Shown here: one piece after another, positions 7,148 to 15,609 of the stretch
How positions within the stretch are numbered: the first letter of the stretch is position 1
Layout: the number at the start of each line of letters is the position of its first letter
Assembly: GCF_039969785.1 (NCBI RefSeq)
Contig: NZ_JBDVNC010000007.1
Span: forward strand, 1 to 64,000
From: Shimia sp039969785
Lineage (GTDB): Bacteria > Pseudomonadota > Alphaproteobacteria > Rhodobacterales > Rhodobacteraceae
Direction: 5' to 3'
Length of the DNA stretch: 64,000 nt
Position numbers and translations under genes: made by a program
Notes under the pieces: model-generated
The model's database searches: none
What the model was told of the DNA's origin: nothing
What the model saw: the letters and a program-made list of their open reading frames with translations, nothing else

Positions 7148-8323
7148 ATGACATTCAGAATTTCCAATCGCGATGCCCGCCGCCTGTGGCTGAGCAATCA
7201 GGCGCTGGCGGCCACCCCAACGGGCCCGGCCGATCCGTTGACCACAATCCGTCAGCTTGGGTTTGTTCAGCTGGATTCGATACAGGTTCTTGCCCGTGCG
7301 CATCATCATATCTTGTGGTCGCGCAACCAGAATTACCGCGAACCGATGCTGGATAAGTTGCTCGCCAAAGACCGCAGCGTGTTTGAGCATTTCACGCATG
7401 ATGCCTCGGTCCTGCCCATAGAAACCTATCCCTACTGGCGGCGCCAGTTCCGTCGCAAGGCCGAGATCATGTCACAGGCCGGGTGGTTCAAGGGGTTGCC
7501 GGGGCCGCAGGATCGTCAGGCCATCAAGGCGCGCATTGCCAATGAGGGCGCGTTGTCGACGATGGCGTTTGACACGAAAATTCAGGGCGCCAAGGAAATG
7601 TGGAAGCGCCCTCCGCACAAGCTGGCGTTGGATTTCATGTGGTATACGGGCGAGCTTTCGACCTGTTACCGCGAGAATTTTCGCAAGTTCTATAACTTGA
7701 GCGAACGCGTGATCCCGGACGCAATGCGGGATACGGACATCGATGAGGGTGTGGCGCTGGATTGGTTATGCCGTCAGGCGGTCGACCGTCTGGGATTTGC
7801 CAGCCCCGGAGAAATTCAGCGATTTTGGGACACGGCCAGCGCGGTCGAAATACGCGCCTGGGTAGACGGCGCTGATCTGCGCCCGGTACAGGTGGAAACG
7901 GCGGCCCGCGAATGGATCACTATGCTGGCACCGCCTGATATTTCGGACCGGTTGGAAAATGCGTCCGCCGCCACATCCCGGCTGCGCATTCTCAGCCCGT
8001 TTGACCCGGTGGTGCGCGACCGCGACCGAATGAAGCGGTTGTTTGGGTTCGACTATCGGATCGAGATTTTTGTGCCCGCCGCCAAACGTAAATGGGGGTA
8101 TTATGTCTATCCCCTTCTGGAAGGTGACCGGTTTGTCGGGCGGATTGAAGCCAAGGCGGACCGTAAGGCGGGCGTTTTAACGGTGTACAAACTGTGGGCC
8201 GAACAAGGGGTCAGATGGACCCCGGCCCGCGCCACCAAACTGGACGCTGAACTGATCCGCATGGCGCGCTTTGTCGGGACGCCAAATATTGCGTGGGACT
8301 GTGCGCCGCATCCCGAATCCTAG
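7148..8323 (+). CDS. YcaQ/AlkX-type winged-helix DNA glycosylase
   Basis: A 391-residue member of the HTH_42 (YcaQ) family. E. coli YcaQ is a DNA glycosylase that unhooks interstrand crosslinks and other N7-alkyl purines, using a Q-x-D/Q motif; here QLD is at residues 41-43 (GFVQLDSIQVLARAHHHILWSR). The winged-helix array runs through the middle and the C-terminal beta domain contains LSPFDPVVRDRDRMKRLFGFDYRIEIFVP and KRKWGYYVYPLLEGDRFVGRIEAKADR, the family's best conserved blocks. It is a lone gene, convergent with the next. Function is transferred from E. coli YcaQ; substrate range is not predictable. Confidence 0.85.
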   Translation: MTFRISNRDARRLWLSNQALAATPTGPADPLTTIRQLGFVQLDSIQVLARAHHHILWSRNQNYREPMLDKLLAKDRSVFEHFTHDASVLPIETYPYWRRQFRRKAEIMSQAGWFKGLPGPQDRQAIKARIANEGALSTMAFDTKIQGAKEMWKRPPHKLALDFMWYTGELSTCYRENFRKFYNLSERVIPDAMRDTDIDEGVALDWLCRQAVDRLGFASPGEIQRFWDTASAVEIRAWVDGADLRPVQVETAAREWITMLAPPDISDRLENASAATSRLRILSPFDPVVRDRDRMKRLFGFDYRIEIFVPAAKRKWGYYVYPLLEGDRFVGRIEAKADRKAGVLTVYKLWAEQGVRWTPARATKLDAELIRMARFVGTPNIAWDCAPHPES

Positions 8324-8368
8324 AAGGTGCCCAACCGGATCAGGGCGCCGGGCTTGGGCGGGCTTAGG

Positions 8369-8743
8369 TCAAAGAAACCCACGCCAGACCAGAACGCCCA
8401 AAAGCAACGCACAAAGCGCGATCAGGTTGAAACTCAGCGCCCCTAACGTGCCCAGAATAGCGCCCTTACGACGATCTGCAGTGTCTTCTTCCTTCAATCG
8501 TTTGTGCACGGCTTCATAAGCGGCCTCGATGCTTTGTGCATCGGTCTGAAGCATCAGTTTGGGATGCCCGGCCTGTTGTTGCGCCAAAACGATCACCCGC
8601 GCCTGCGCCTGCACCTGTTTGGGCACACGTCGCCCGATCTTGCGCATGGCCACCTCAAGCGTCTCGGCCTTCACGCCGAACTTTTCACGCGCAAGTTTCA
8701 AAAGTCGCTGGCTTTTGCGGTCAATATCGGCGGGATCAATCAT
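8369..8743 (-). CDS. Conserved small protein with C-terminal membrane anchor
   Basis: A 124-residue protein: a charged helical N-terminal part (MIDPADIDRKSQRLLKLAREKFGV), a middle helix with AQARVIVLAQQQAGHPKLMLQTDAQSIEAAYEAVHKRL, and one C-terminal hydrophobic segment (about residues 97-120, LGTLGALSFNLIALCALLLGVLVW). That is the layout of a tail-anchored cytoplasmic protein. I do not recognise a named family. It is convergent with the ycaQ-like gene and divergent from the hydrolase at 8820. No function can be proposed. Confidence 0.6.
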   Translation of the reverse strand: MIDPADIDRKSQRLLKLAREKFGVKAETLEVAMRKIGRRVPKQVQAQARVIVLAQQQAGHPKLMLQTDAQSIEAAYEAVHKRLKEEDTADRRKGAILGTLGALSFNLIALCALLLGVLVWRGFL

Positions 8744-8819
8744 GGCCGCATCCTAACGATGCGCGCGCGGCGGCTCAACCACTCTGGAACAAGCGGGTTT
8801 CCCGCGCTATCACAGGGCC

Positions 8820-9590
8820 ATGTTGAACGTGATCGAATATGGCACCCGCACCGACGCACCTGATTTATTAATCGTACATGGGCTCTATGGGTCGGGGCGA
8901 AACTGGAGCGCGATTGGCAAGCGCTTGGCCTTGACGCGCCGCGTTCTGTCTGTTGATCAGCGCAATCATGGTCACAGCCCGTGGTTCGACACGCATTCCT
9001 ATGAAGACATGGCGCGCGATCTGGCCGAAGTGATCACGGCGCAGGGCGTGACGATGGATGTTCTGGGCCATTCAATGGGCGGCAAAGCGGCAATGGTTCT
9101 GGCGCAAACCAGACCCGAACTGGTGAACCGGCTGATCGTGGCCGATATTGCCCCGGTTGCCTACAGCCATGATCAGAACCAACATATCCAGTCCATGCGA
9201 GCCGTTGACCTGAGCCAGGTCGAAAAACGCTCGGACGCGATGGATCAGCTGAGCCAAACCATCGACGACGCTGCGCTGCGCAGCTTTTTCACCCAGTCGC
9301 TGGATGTGCGCGAAAAGCGCTGGCTGCTGAATCTGGACACGCTTGAGGCCGAGATGCCGAAAATTCTTGCCTATCCACAGGTTACTGGCGAATACGGCAG
9401 ACCGACGCTGTTTCTGTCGGGGGCGAATTCCGATTACGTTTTGCCAGAGCACCGCCCGACAATCCGCGCCTTGTTCCCCAAGGCACGGTTCGCCAAGATC
9501 ACAGGTGCAGGCCACTGGCTGCACGCGGAAAAACCGCACGAATTCATCGCATCAGTTCAGGCTTGGCTGGGTCAGGCCCCGGCTGCGTAA
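8820..9590 (+). CDS. Alpha/beta hydrolase, YbfF-type esterase
   Basis: A 256-residue alpha/beta hydrolase fold protein. The nucleophile elbow is GHSMGG with S85, the oxyanion loop HGLYGSGRNW is at 20-29, and the catalytic histidine is in GAGHWLHAEKP near residue 236. The DQRNHGHSP block and overall length match the YbfF/ABHD11-like esterases, which hydrolyse short acyl esters. Its 3' end overlaps by 19 bases the convergent gene at 9572. Physiological substrate unknown. Confidence 0.87.
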   Translation: MLNVIEYGTRTDAPDLLIVHGLYGSGRNWSAIGKRLALTRRVLSVDQRNHGHSPWFDTHSYEDMARDLAEVITAQGVTMDVLGHSMGGKAAMVLAQTRPELVNRLIVADIAPVAYSHDQNQHIQSMRAVDLSQVEKRSDAMDQLSQTIDDAALRSFFTQSLDVREKRWLLNLDTLEAEMPKILAYPQVTGEYGRPTLFLSGANSDYVLPEHRPTIRALFPKARFAKITGAGHWLHAEKPHEFIASVQAWLGQAPAA

Positions 9591-9760
9591 ATCATTTTTG
9601 CCACGCCCCAGGTGGCGGGAAATGACAGCAGATAGCCAAGGCCACCTCCCACCAGAATGGGCGTCAACGTGTCCATTCCGCTGGCCAGCGCGGCGACAAC
9701 GCCGATCCCGGCCAACGTGGTTCCAATGAACAGATGCAATACAAAGGCAAGGCGCAACAT
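9572..9760 (-). CDS. Small two-helix membrane protein (often mislabelled CTP synthetase)
   Basis: A 62-residue protein of two hydrophobic helices (residues about 3-24 and 33-58) linked by the loop SGMDTLTP. I recognise it as the short Rhodobacteraceae family that databases often call CTP synthetase; it has none of the CTP synthase motifs and cannot be that enzyme. Convergent 19-base overlap with the esterase gene. Function unknown. Confidence 0.65.
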   Translation of the reverse strand: MLRLAFVLHLFIGTTLAGIGVVAALASGMDTLTPILVGGGLGYLLSFPATWGVAKMIYAAGA

Positions 9761-9843
9761 AGCCGACTCCTGACAAGATTTTACGATTACCGTCAGATAT
9801 ATTCATTAATCGGTATGTATCTTTGATCTGTGTCAGATGCCGA

Positions 9844-10587
9844 TTAAATCATGATGTTAAATCGCATCAAAACATCTCCGGTGTGATTCATCAAAACCAT
9901 CTCCCGATCTTCGATGGCATAACTGCGCACCTGATCGAGCATTTTGAAAAACGCGCGCTCCTGGTCATTCAATGGCCCCGGGCATGCCATTTGCGTTACA
10001 GCAAACTGCCCGAATGTCACGTTTTGACCTTGGCTCTCATAGGTTCCGTTCAACCGGTTACATCCGGATGTACCGCTGACCCGACCCTCCGGACCAAATG
10101 TCAGCTCAGGCACTCTCTTTGGGTCCAGCTCAACACCCGGAAGCTCCGCTCCAATCCAGGCTGTACCTGCCAACGAGGGCATTTGAGGCTTGGGTGACAT
10201 TTCAACCATCACGTCTACCTTCTCTGGCGCGTCCGATGTCAGGGCGGGAAAAACCTGTGTAGTACGAAACAACGTTTTTTCACCGGATGTGATTTCCGCC
10301 TGTACTGCATAACGGCCCGTGTCGGACACCATGGCGTCGTCATAGGTCAACTGCCAGCCCACTGGCACCTGCCCCCCGGGACGCACCGCAACCGCACCCA
10401 ACATGACCGATGGGGCATCGGCCAGCGAAATATCCACCAATTGCACGTTCACAACCGCCTCGGGTGGCATGGCAATCCGCGCACGATAGGCAACCGTGCC
10501 CTCTAATGTGCGAAATTCGGCCAAAGCCGGCAGCGCGGCAAGACAAAGCGTGGCGGCAAGACCAGCGCGAGACAATGTGTGAGACAT
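9844..10587 (-). CDS. Periplasmic YbaY-META two-domain protein
   Basis: A 247-residue exported protein. Residues 1-23 are a signal peptide ending ALPALA. A YbaY-like domain (about 25-125: GTVAYRARIAMPPEAVVNVQLVDIS...) is followed by a META/HslJ domain (about 135-245), with the conserved FGPEGRVSGTSGCNRLNGTY block and the cysteine pair GCN / MACPG. META-domain proteins such as HslJ are linked to heat and novobiocin tolerance and envelope quality control, but the mechanism is unknown. No lipobox is visible, so a soluble periplasmic location is more likely than a lipoprotein. Confidence 0.8.
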   Translation of the reverse strand: MSHTLSRAGLAATLCLAALPALAEFRTLEGTVAYRARIAMPPEAVVNVQLVDISLADAPSVMLGAVAVRPGGQVPVGWQLTYDDAMVSDTGRYAVQAEITSGEKTLFRTTQVFPALTSDAPEKVDVMVEMSPKPQMPSLAGTAWIGAELPGVELDPKRVPELTFGPEGRVSGTSGCNRLNGTYESQGQNVTFGQFAVTQMACPGPLNDQERAFFKMLDQVRSYAIEDREMVLMNHTGDVLMRFNIMI

Positions 10588-10740
10588 TTTGGGGTTTCCT
10601 TTGAACTCTACCGAGCCAATTTAGGGTGACATAAGCGTGCTTCAAGCATCGCCAGTTCACCCCGGCAATTCTTTGCCCATGTGTCTGATACTACGACCAA
10701 TGGCGCATTTGGCCTTTTGTCCGGGTTTTGCTAGGCTTGT

Positions 10741-11454
10741 ATGACCCAACAGCAGCAAGAGCCGATGAACAACGCCAAACCAGACCTGTCAAAACCTCCC
10801 TTTCATTCTGCCCTTGTCGTGGATGATCACCCCCTGTTTTGTGACGCGCTGTCCATGACCCTTCAGGCGGTGTCCACTGTCCGCACCATCACAACCGCCC
10901 CCTGCCTTGGCGACGCTTTGTCCATTCTGGAAAACGGAACCAGCCCGGATATCATCGTGCTCGATCTGAATTTGCCGGATGTCAAAGGTCTGGATGGCTT
11001 GTTGCGTTTGCGCAAGGCCACCCGCGGCGCAATTGTGGTTGTCTCCTCCATGACCGATAATCGCGTTGTCAGCTCGGCCATCCACGCAGGCGCATCGGGT
11101 TTTATCCCGAAACACAGCCAGCGCGAAGTATTCCGACGCGCCCTTGAAACCCTGGCGCAGGGCGAGACGTTCTTGCCCGAAGGGTGCGTTTTGCTGAAGG
11201 AGGACGACGACGTTGAACGCGACGATGCGGTCAGCCGTCTGGCGTCACTGACAGCGCAACAGGCGCGTATCCTCAAGCTGATCTGCGAAGGCAAGCTGAA
11301 CAAACAAATCGCCTTTGATCTGTCGATTGCTGAAACCACCGTTAAGGCGCATGTCACAGCGATCATGCGCAAACTGGGCGTTCACAGCCGGACCCAGGCG
11401 GTCCTGATTGCACAGGAAACCAGTTTTGACAGGGTCTTGCACAATGACGCCTAG
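10741..11454 (+). CDS. LuxR-type response regulator
   Basis: A 237-residue two-component regulator: receiver domain about residues 22-140 with acidic pair DD at 28-29 (VVDDHPLF), phosphoacceptor D75 (IIVLDLNLPD) and lysine in GFIPKHS, then a LuxR/NarL helix-turn-helix (LTAQQARILKLICEGKLNKQIAFDLSIAETTVKAHVTAIMRKLGVHSR). It opens a three-gene operon with the FIST sensor (54 bases downstream) and the hybrid kinase, and is presumably the kinase's output. The layout resembles the EraR/NahK region of Pseudomonas. Confidence 0.9.
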   Translation: MTQQQQEPMNNAKPDLSKPPFHSALVVDDHPLFCDALSMTLQAVSTVRTITTAPCLGDALSILENGTSPDIIVLDLNLPDVKGLDGLLRLRKATRGAIVVVSSMTDNRVVSSAIHAGASGFIPKHSQREVFRRALETLAQGETFLPEGCVLLKEDDDVERDDAVSRLASLTAQQARILKLICEGKLNKQIAFDLSIAETTVKAHVTAIMRKLGVHSRTQAVLIAQETSFDRVLHNDA

Positions 11455-11507
11455 CCCGCCTATTCTGAAATCGGAGTGAGGACCAAAGGAGTAAGGGAGG
11501 AGATCAT

Positions 11508-12680
11508 ATGGATCAGGTCAAAGACCTGGCCATGCAGGATCATGTCCAATCGCAAAACATCGTACGCACGGCAATTGCAGATTGTCGGGCGCCCGACGCT
11601 GTGGACCAGCTGGTTGCAGCCCTAACGCCTCAGGACCTGTGCCTTGTGGTTGTGTTTTTATCCCCCAACACCGATCTGAACGACTTTTTGGCCAAGGCAA
11701 ATGGCCGCTTTGGCCAAGCGCAGGTTGTCGGCTGCACAACGGCTGGCGAAATTGGCCATCAGGGCTACACCTCGGACCAGATCGTTGCTGTCGGCCTGCC
11801 CTGCTCGCATTTTACTGTCAGCACAATGTTGATCGATGATCTCAATGACATCCAAACACAGGACCTGATCGGCGACATGATCCGCAACCGGAACGCGCTT
11901 GCCAAACAGGCGCCGGACTGGGACTACGAATTTGCCCTGCTGCTGGTGGACGGCATGTCTATGCGCGAAGACGCGCTGGCGTCCGAGCTTGCGGTCGGGC
12001 TTGGGCCAGTGCCATTGTTCGGCGGCTCTGCGGGCGACGGTGAAGACTTTGGCGAAACCTGGATTTTGCACGACGGTCAGATCCACGCAAACGCAGCCGT
12101 TCTGGTGCAGGTCAGGTCAGACTGCCCTATCCGCGTTTTCAAGGCCGACCATCTGCAACCCACCGACCGACGCATGGTGGTCACCTGCGCCGATCCCAAC
12201 AGCCGCCTTGTACGCGAGATAAACGCCGAACCCGCCGCGCGCGAATATGCGCGCGTGTTGGGCAAAGACCCCGAACAATTGTCGACATTTACCTTTGCGG
12301 CCCATCCTGTCGTGGTGCGCATCGGCGACAAAACCCACGTGCGTGCCATTCAGCGCGTCGCAGACAATGGCGACCTGATATTCTTTTCCGCCATCGACGA
12401 AGGCGTTGTTCTGACATTGGCCGAACCGGAAGACATGGTTGTGCATCTGGACCGCGAACTGGAGGCGTTGTCTGAAAACGGCGCACCGGACATGATCCTT
12501 GGTTGTGACTGCCTGTTGCGACGCGTCGAAGCTGAACAGAAACAGGTTGTGCATGGCCTGTCAAAACTATTGGCCAAACACCGGGTTGTTGGCTTTTCCA
12601 CCTATGGCGAACAGGTCAATTCAATGCATGTGAACCAGACCCTGACCGGGGTGGCCATCTATCCGCCGGACAAACACTAG
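11508..12680 (+). CDS. FIST-domain sensor, NosP-like
   Basis: A 390-residue protein with FIST_N (about 35-230: QVVGCTTAGEIGHQGYTSDQIVAVGL, LFGGSAGDGEDF) and FIST_C (about 240-375: REINAEPAAREYARVLGKDPEQL, DMILGCDCLLRR, GFSTYGEQVNSMHVNQTLTGVAIY) domains. Soluble, no signal peptide. A GGGAGGAG ribosome site precedes it. In Pseudomonas, Vibrio and Legionella a FIST protein next to a NahK-type kinase (NosP) is a haem-based nitric oxide sensor that inhibits the kinase; the stop here is 3 bases from the kinase start, so the same partnership is inferred. Haem ligation cannot be confirmed from sequence. Confidence 0.85.
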   Translation: MDQVKDLAMQDHVQSQNIVRTAIADCRAPDAVDQLVAALTPQDLCLVVVFLSPNTDLNDFLAKANGRFGQAQVVGCTTAGEIGHQGYTSDQIVAVGLPCSHFTVSTMLIDDLNDIQTQDLIGDMIRNRNALAKQAPDWDYEFALLLVDGMSMREDALASELAVGLGPVPLFGGSAGDGEDFGETWILHDGQIHANAAVLVQVRSDCPIRVFKADHLQPTDRRMVVTCADPNSRLVREINAEPAAREYARVLGKDPEQLSTFTFAAHPVVVRIGDKTHVRAIQRVADNGDLIFFSAIDEGVVLTLAEPEDMVVHLDRELEALSENGAPDMILGCDCLLRRVEAEQKQVVHGLSKLLAKHRVVGFSTYGEQVNSMHVNQTLTGVAIYPPDKH

Positions 12681-12683
12681 CCC

Positions 12684-14882
12684 ATGCCGCACCATTTGAT
12701 CGACCCGACTGACAGCCTTGAACGGCAAAACGAAAAGCTGCTCAAAATTGTCGAAACGCTCATGCGCCGCACAGAACAGGGCAGCGACCCGGCCGGTATG
12801 GCTTATGCTCAGTTCGAGCGCGCCGCGATGCTTGAGGAAGAGGTGCGTGTACGTACTCGCGAACTGGAACATGCATTGGATTTGCTCAATGAATCCAACG
12901 CGCAATTAGGCCAGGCCAATGCTGCAGCTGAAGAAGCCCGCGCCAACCTCGCCAATGCGATCGAAACCGTACAAGAAGGTTTTGCGTTGTTTGATGCGGA
13001 CGAAACTCTGGTCATGTGCAACAGCCGTTTCGGCAAGCATATGCAGGACATTCACCACCATTTCAAACCCGGTTTGCCGTTCCAGGAATATGTGCGGCTG
13101 GTGTCGTGCAGCCCGTTTTTGGAACTGCCCGACGGCGTGACCTCTCAGGATTGGGCAGCGCGGCGCATGTTGCGTCACAAAGACAATCATGTGGTGTTCA
13201 ACGCCCGCATGACCGGAAGCCGCTGGTTGCAGGTTAGCGAGCACCGCACCGGTGATGGCGGCACCGTCGTGTTGCAGACAGATGTGACTGACATGGTGTT
13301 GATTGAACGTCAGGAACGCGAACGCCTGCTGGACGATCAGGCACAGCTGATCAAAGCCACGCTTGAACATCTCAATCAGGGAATTTGCATATTTGACAAC
13401 CAAACAAGGCTGGTTGGGTGGAATCGCCGGGTTGGCGAGTTGCTGTCCATTCCGGCAGGTCGCTTTCGTCTTGGGTCGCGGTTTCAGACAGTCTATGGAT
13501 TGCTGCTGCAGGACATGCCACCCCAACCCAATGGGGACGCGGAAATCCTGACAAACTGGGCCGCGCATAATGCGCGCCGTGCGCCTTTGTCGCTGGAACT
13601 GACCATATCGGGCGACAGGACGCTGGCGGTGTTTGCCCAACAAATGCCGGACGGCGGCTTTGTGATCAGCTTTACCGACGTCACCGCCGAACGCAGTGCG
13701 GTGCGGGCCATTTCCGAGGTCAACGAAACGCTGGAACGTCGCGTCATGGAGCGCACGTTGGAGCTGGAAGACGCGCTGTCAGAAGCCGAACGTGCCAATG
13801 CTTCCAAATCCCGGTTTGTCGCGGCGGCCAGCCATGATCTGTTGCAGCCTTTGTCGGCGGCCAAGCTGTTTGTTGCCTCTCTGGAAAGCGATCTGGAGGA
13901 TGCCAAGCTGCGCGAACGGATGACCAAAACCAGCGGTGCCCTACAAAGCGTAGAGAACATTCTGGGGGCATTGCTGGATATTTCGCGTCTGGATTCAGGT
14001 GCAGCTGCAGTGGATATCACCGATCTGTCGCTACAAGCGATGTTGGCACAATTACGCGATGAAATGCAGCCACTTGCACAGGAAAAGGGGTTAGAATTTA
14101 CCGTCGACGCAGACCCGGCAATGGTCACCAGTGACGCCACCTATTTGCGCCGCATCCTGCAAAATCTGATCTCCAACGCGCTGCGTTATACCGAAGTCGG
14201 CGCAGTGAGCGTGACGCTTACCCGCAAGCCGGGCCGGATTGGTGTTATCGTACACGATACCGGACCGGGCATTCCCAAAGAGCAACACGAAAAAATCTTT
14301 GACGAATTTCACCGGGTCAACGCTCAGGCCAGCCCTTCTGAGGGGCTTGGGCTTGGGCTGGCCATTGTTGAACGGGCGTGTCGATTGCTCAAACATCCGC
14401 TGGAAATGGAGTCGGTGCCGGGACAAGGTACAACATTTATGCTGGAACTCCCGGAATCTGTGCAGGAAGAGCTTGACCTTGGCAGGCCGGTCGCCCGACA
14501 AACTGCATGCCTTTCCAAACGCATCGTGTTGCTGATCGAAAACGATGCGGACCTGCGAAACGCTTTGTCGCTGACGCTGGAAAGCTGGGGCGCGGATGTT
14601 TTGCCTTGCAAAGGTGGCGCCGAAGCTCTGGCGTTGCTGGAAGAAATCGATATCGCTCCGGATGTGGTATTGGCCGATTACCAGCTTGATAATGGCCAGT
14701 TTGGCACCGACGCGATTGCCGATTTGCGAGCCCGATTTGGTGACATTCCAGCCTGTGTGATTTCAGCTAACCGCGCCGTTCCACTGTCCCTGGAATGCAC
14801 GCGTTTGGGGGCGGCGTTGCTTTACAAACCGATCGACCCTGACGCGTTGCGCGGATTTGTGGAAACCGCCGCGCCCAATTGA
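12684..14882 (+). CDS. Hybrid sensor histidine kinase, NahK/ErcS'-like
   Basis: A 732-residue cytoplasmic kinase without membrane segments. Order: N-terminal coiled coil (residues 1-90), two PAS-like modules (about 92-210 and 225-340: ETVQEGFALFDADETLVMCNSRF; LNQGICIFDNQTRLVGWNRR), coiled linker, dimerisation/phosphoacceptor domain with H384 (AASHDLLQPLSAAKLF), HATPase (DTGPGIPKEQHEKIFDEF, GLGLGLAIVERA), and a C-terminal receiver with a conserved Asp in VLADYQLDNG. The SHDLLQPL block is typical of the NahK/ErcS' group. It sits 3 bases after the FIST gene; nitric oxide input through that protein and output through the LuxR regulator at 10741 are inferred from synteny with Pseudomonas. Confidence 0.9.
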   Translation: MPHHLIDPTDSLERQNEKLLKIVETLMRRTEQGSDPAGMAYAQFERAAMLEEEVRVRTRELEHALDLLNESNAQLGQANAAAEEARANLANAIETVQEGFALFDADETLVMCNSRFGKHMQDIHHHFKPGLPFQEYVRLVSCSPFLELPDGVTSQDWAARRMLRHKDNHVVFNARMTGSRWLQVSEHRTGDGGTVVLQTDVTDMVLIERQERERLLDDQAQLIKATLEHLNQGICIFDNQTRLVGWNRRVGELLSIPAGRFRLGSRFQTVYGLLLQDMPPQPNGDAEILTNWAAHNARRAPLSLELTISGDRTLAVFAQQMPDGGFVISFTDVTAERSAVRAISEVNETLERRVMERTLELEDALSEAERANASKSRFVAAASHDLLQPLSAAKLFVASLESDLEDAKLRERMTKTSGALQSVENILGALLDISRLDSGAAAVDITDLSLQAMLAQLRDEMQPLAQEKGLEFTVDADPAMVTSDATYLRRILQNLISNALRYTEVGAVSVTLTRKPGRIGVIVHDTGPGIPKEQHEKIFDEFHRVNAQASPSEGLGLGLAIVERACRLLKHPLEMESVPGQGTTFMLELPESVQEELDLGRPVARQTACLSKRIVLLIENDADLRNALSLTLESWGADVLPCKGGAEALALLEEIDIAPDVVLADYQLDNGQFGTDAIADLRARFGDIPACVISANRAVPLSLECTRLGAALLYKPIDPDALRGFVETAAPN

Positions 14883-15042
14883 ACGTCATATGCTGAAAAA
14901 ATGACGCCGACGCGCTGCCGACGTAATACCGACGCAATACCGACGCCGCAAAACCGGATCATGACACCGGCAACCGGGTTGCCCCCCGTCCATGGCGCGC
15001 ATAGGTTGCTCCACGGAAAAATAGCCATCGGAGCCAGATTTC

Positions 15043-15609
15043 ATGTCCAACATCACTGCCGTCCTGACCGCCATCGACGCCGCCAATGCGCTGGACCCCA
15101 GACAGGACGAAGGACAGCCGGAAGCCTTACTTTATGGGTCACGCATGAGCGAAGAAGTCGCCCGCCTGTTTCCGGATGCTGAGGACGCATTACAGATTGC
15201 GGCCCGAGGCCAGCACATTGAACGCTGGACACTCAAACGCGCAGATTACCCCGAAGGGCGCGCTGGTTATCTGAAATGGCGGCGCGATCTGGCAGGCCAT
15301 CACGCAACCCGTGTGGGTGAGATCATGGCGCGGAACGGCTATGGCTCTGACGACATCGCACAGGTCGGGCAGATGCTGCGCAAAGAAGGTATCAAGCGCA
15401 ATGATTTGGTTCAGGCATTGGAAGATGTTATCTGTTTTGTGTTTCTGAAATGGTATTTCGCCCCGTTTGCAGCGAAACACACACCCGAAAAAGTTGTTGA
15501 TATTGTTCACAAAACTGCCAGAAAAATGTCTGCAGACGCACGCCAACGGGCATTAAGTGAATTTGACCTGCCCGACGATTTACGCGCGGCTGTCGAGTCT
15601 GTGGCGTGA
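15043..15609 (+). CDS. DUF4202 protein
   Basis: A 188-residue soluble protein with the DUF4202 hallmark block QHIERWTLKRADYPEGRAGYLKWRRDLAGHHA and the later VQALEDVICFVFLKWYF. The conserved His, Arg, Trp and acidic residues suggest an all-helical, possibly metal-binding or HD-like enzyme, but no activity is known to me. Its stop overlaps the start of the CbiX-like gene by 4 bases, so the two are translationally coupled. Confidence 0.85.
   Translation: MSNITAVLTAIDAANALDPRQDEGQPEALLYGSRMSEEVARLFPDAEDALQIAARGQHIERWTLKRADYPEGRAGYLKWRRDLAGHHATRVGEIMARNGYGSDDIAQVGQMLRKEGIKRNDLVQALEDVICFVFLKWYFAPFAAKHTPEKVVDIVHKTARKMSADARQRALSEFDLPDDLRAAVESVA

Noticed and set aside
9572..9760. CTP synthetase as product of the 62-residue protein
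   Set aside because: Far too short, two membrane helices, none of the CTP synthase or glutamine amidotransferase motifs.
12906..13643. 246-codon frame opposite the hybrid kinase gene
   Set aside because: Antisense to an intact conserved kinase; translation shows no recognisable motif.
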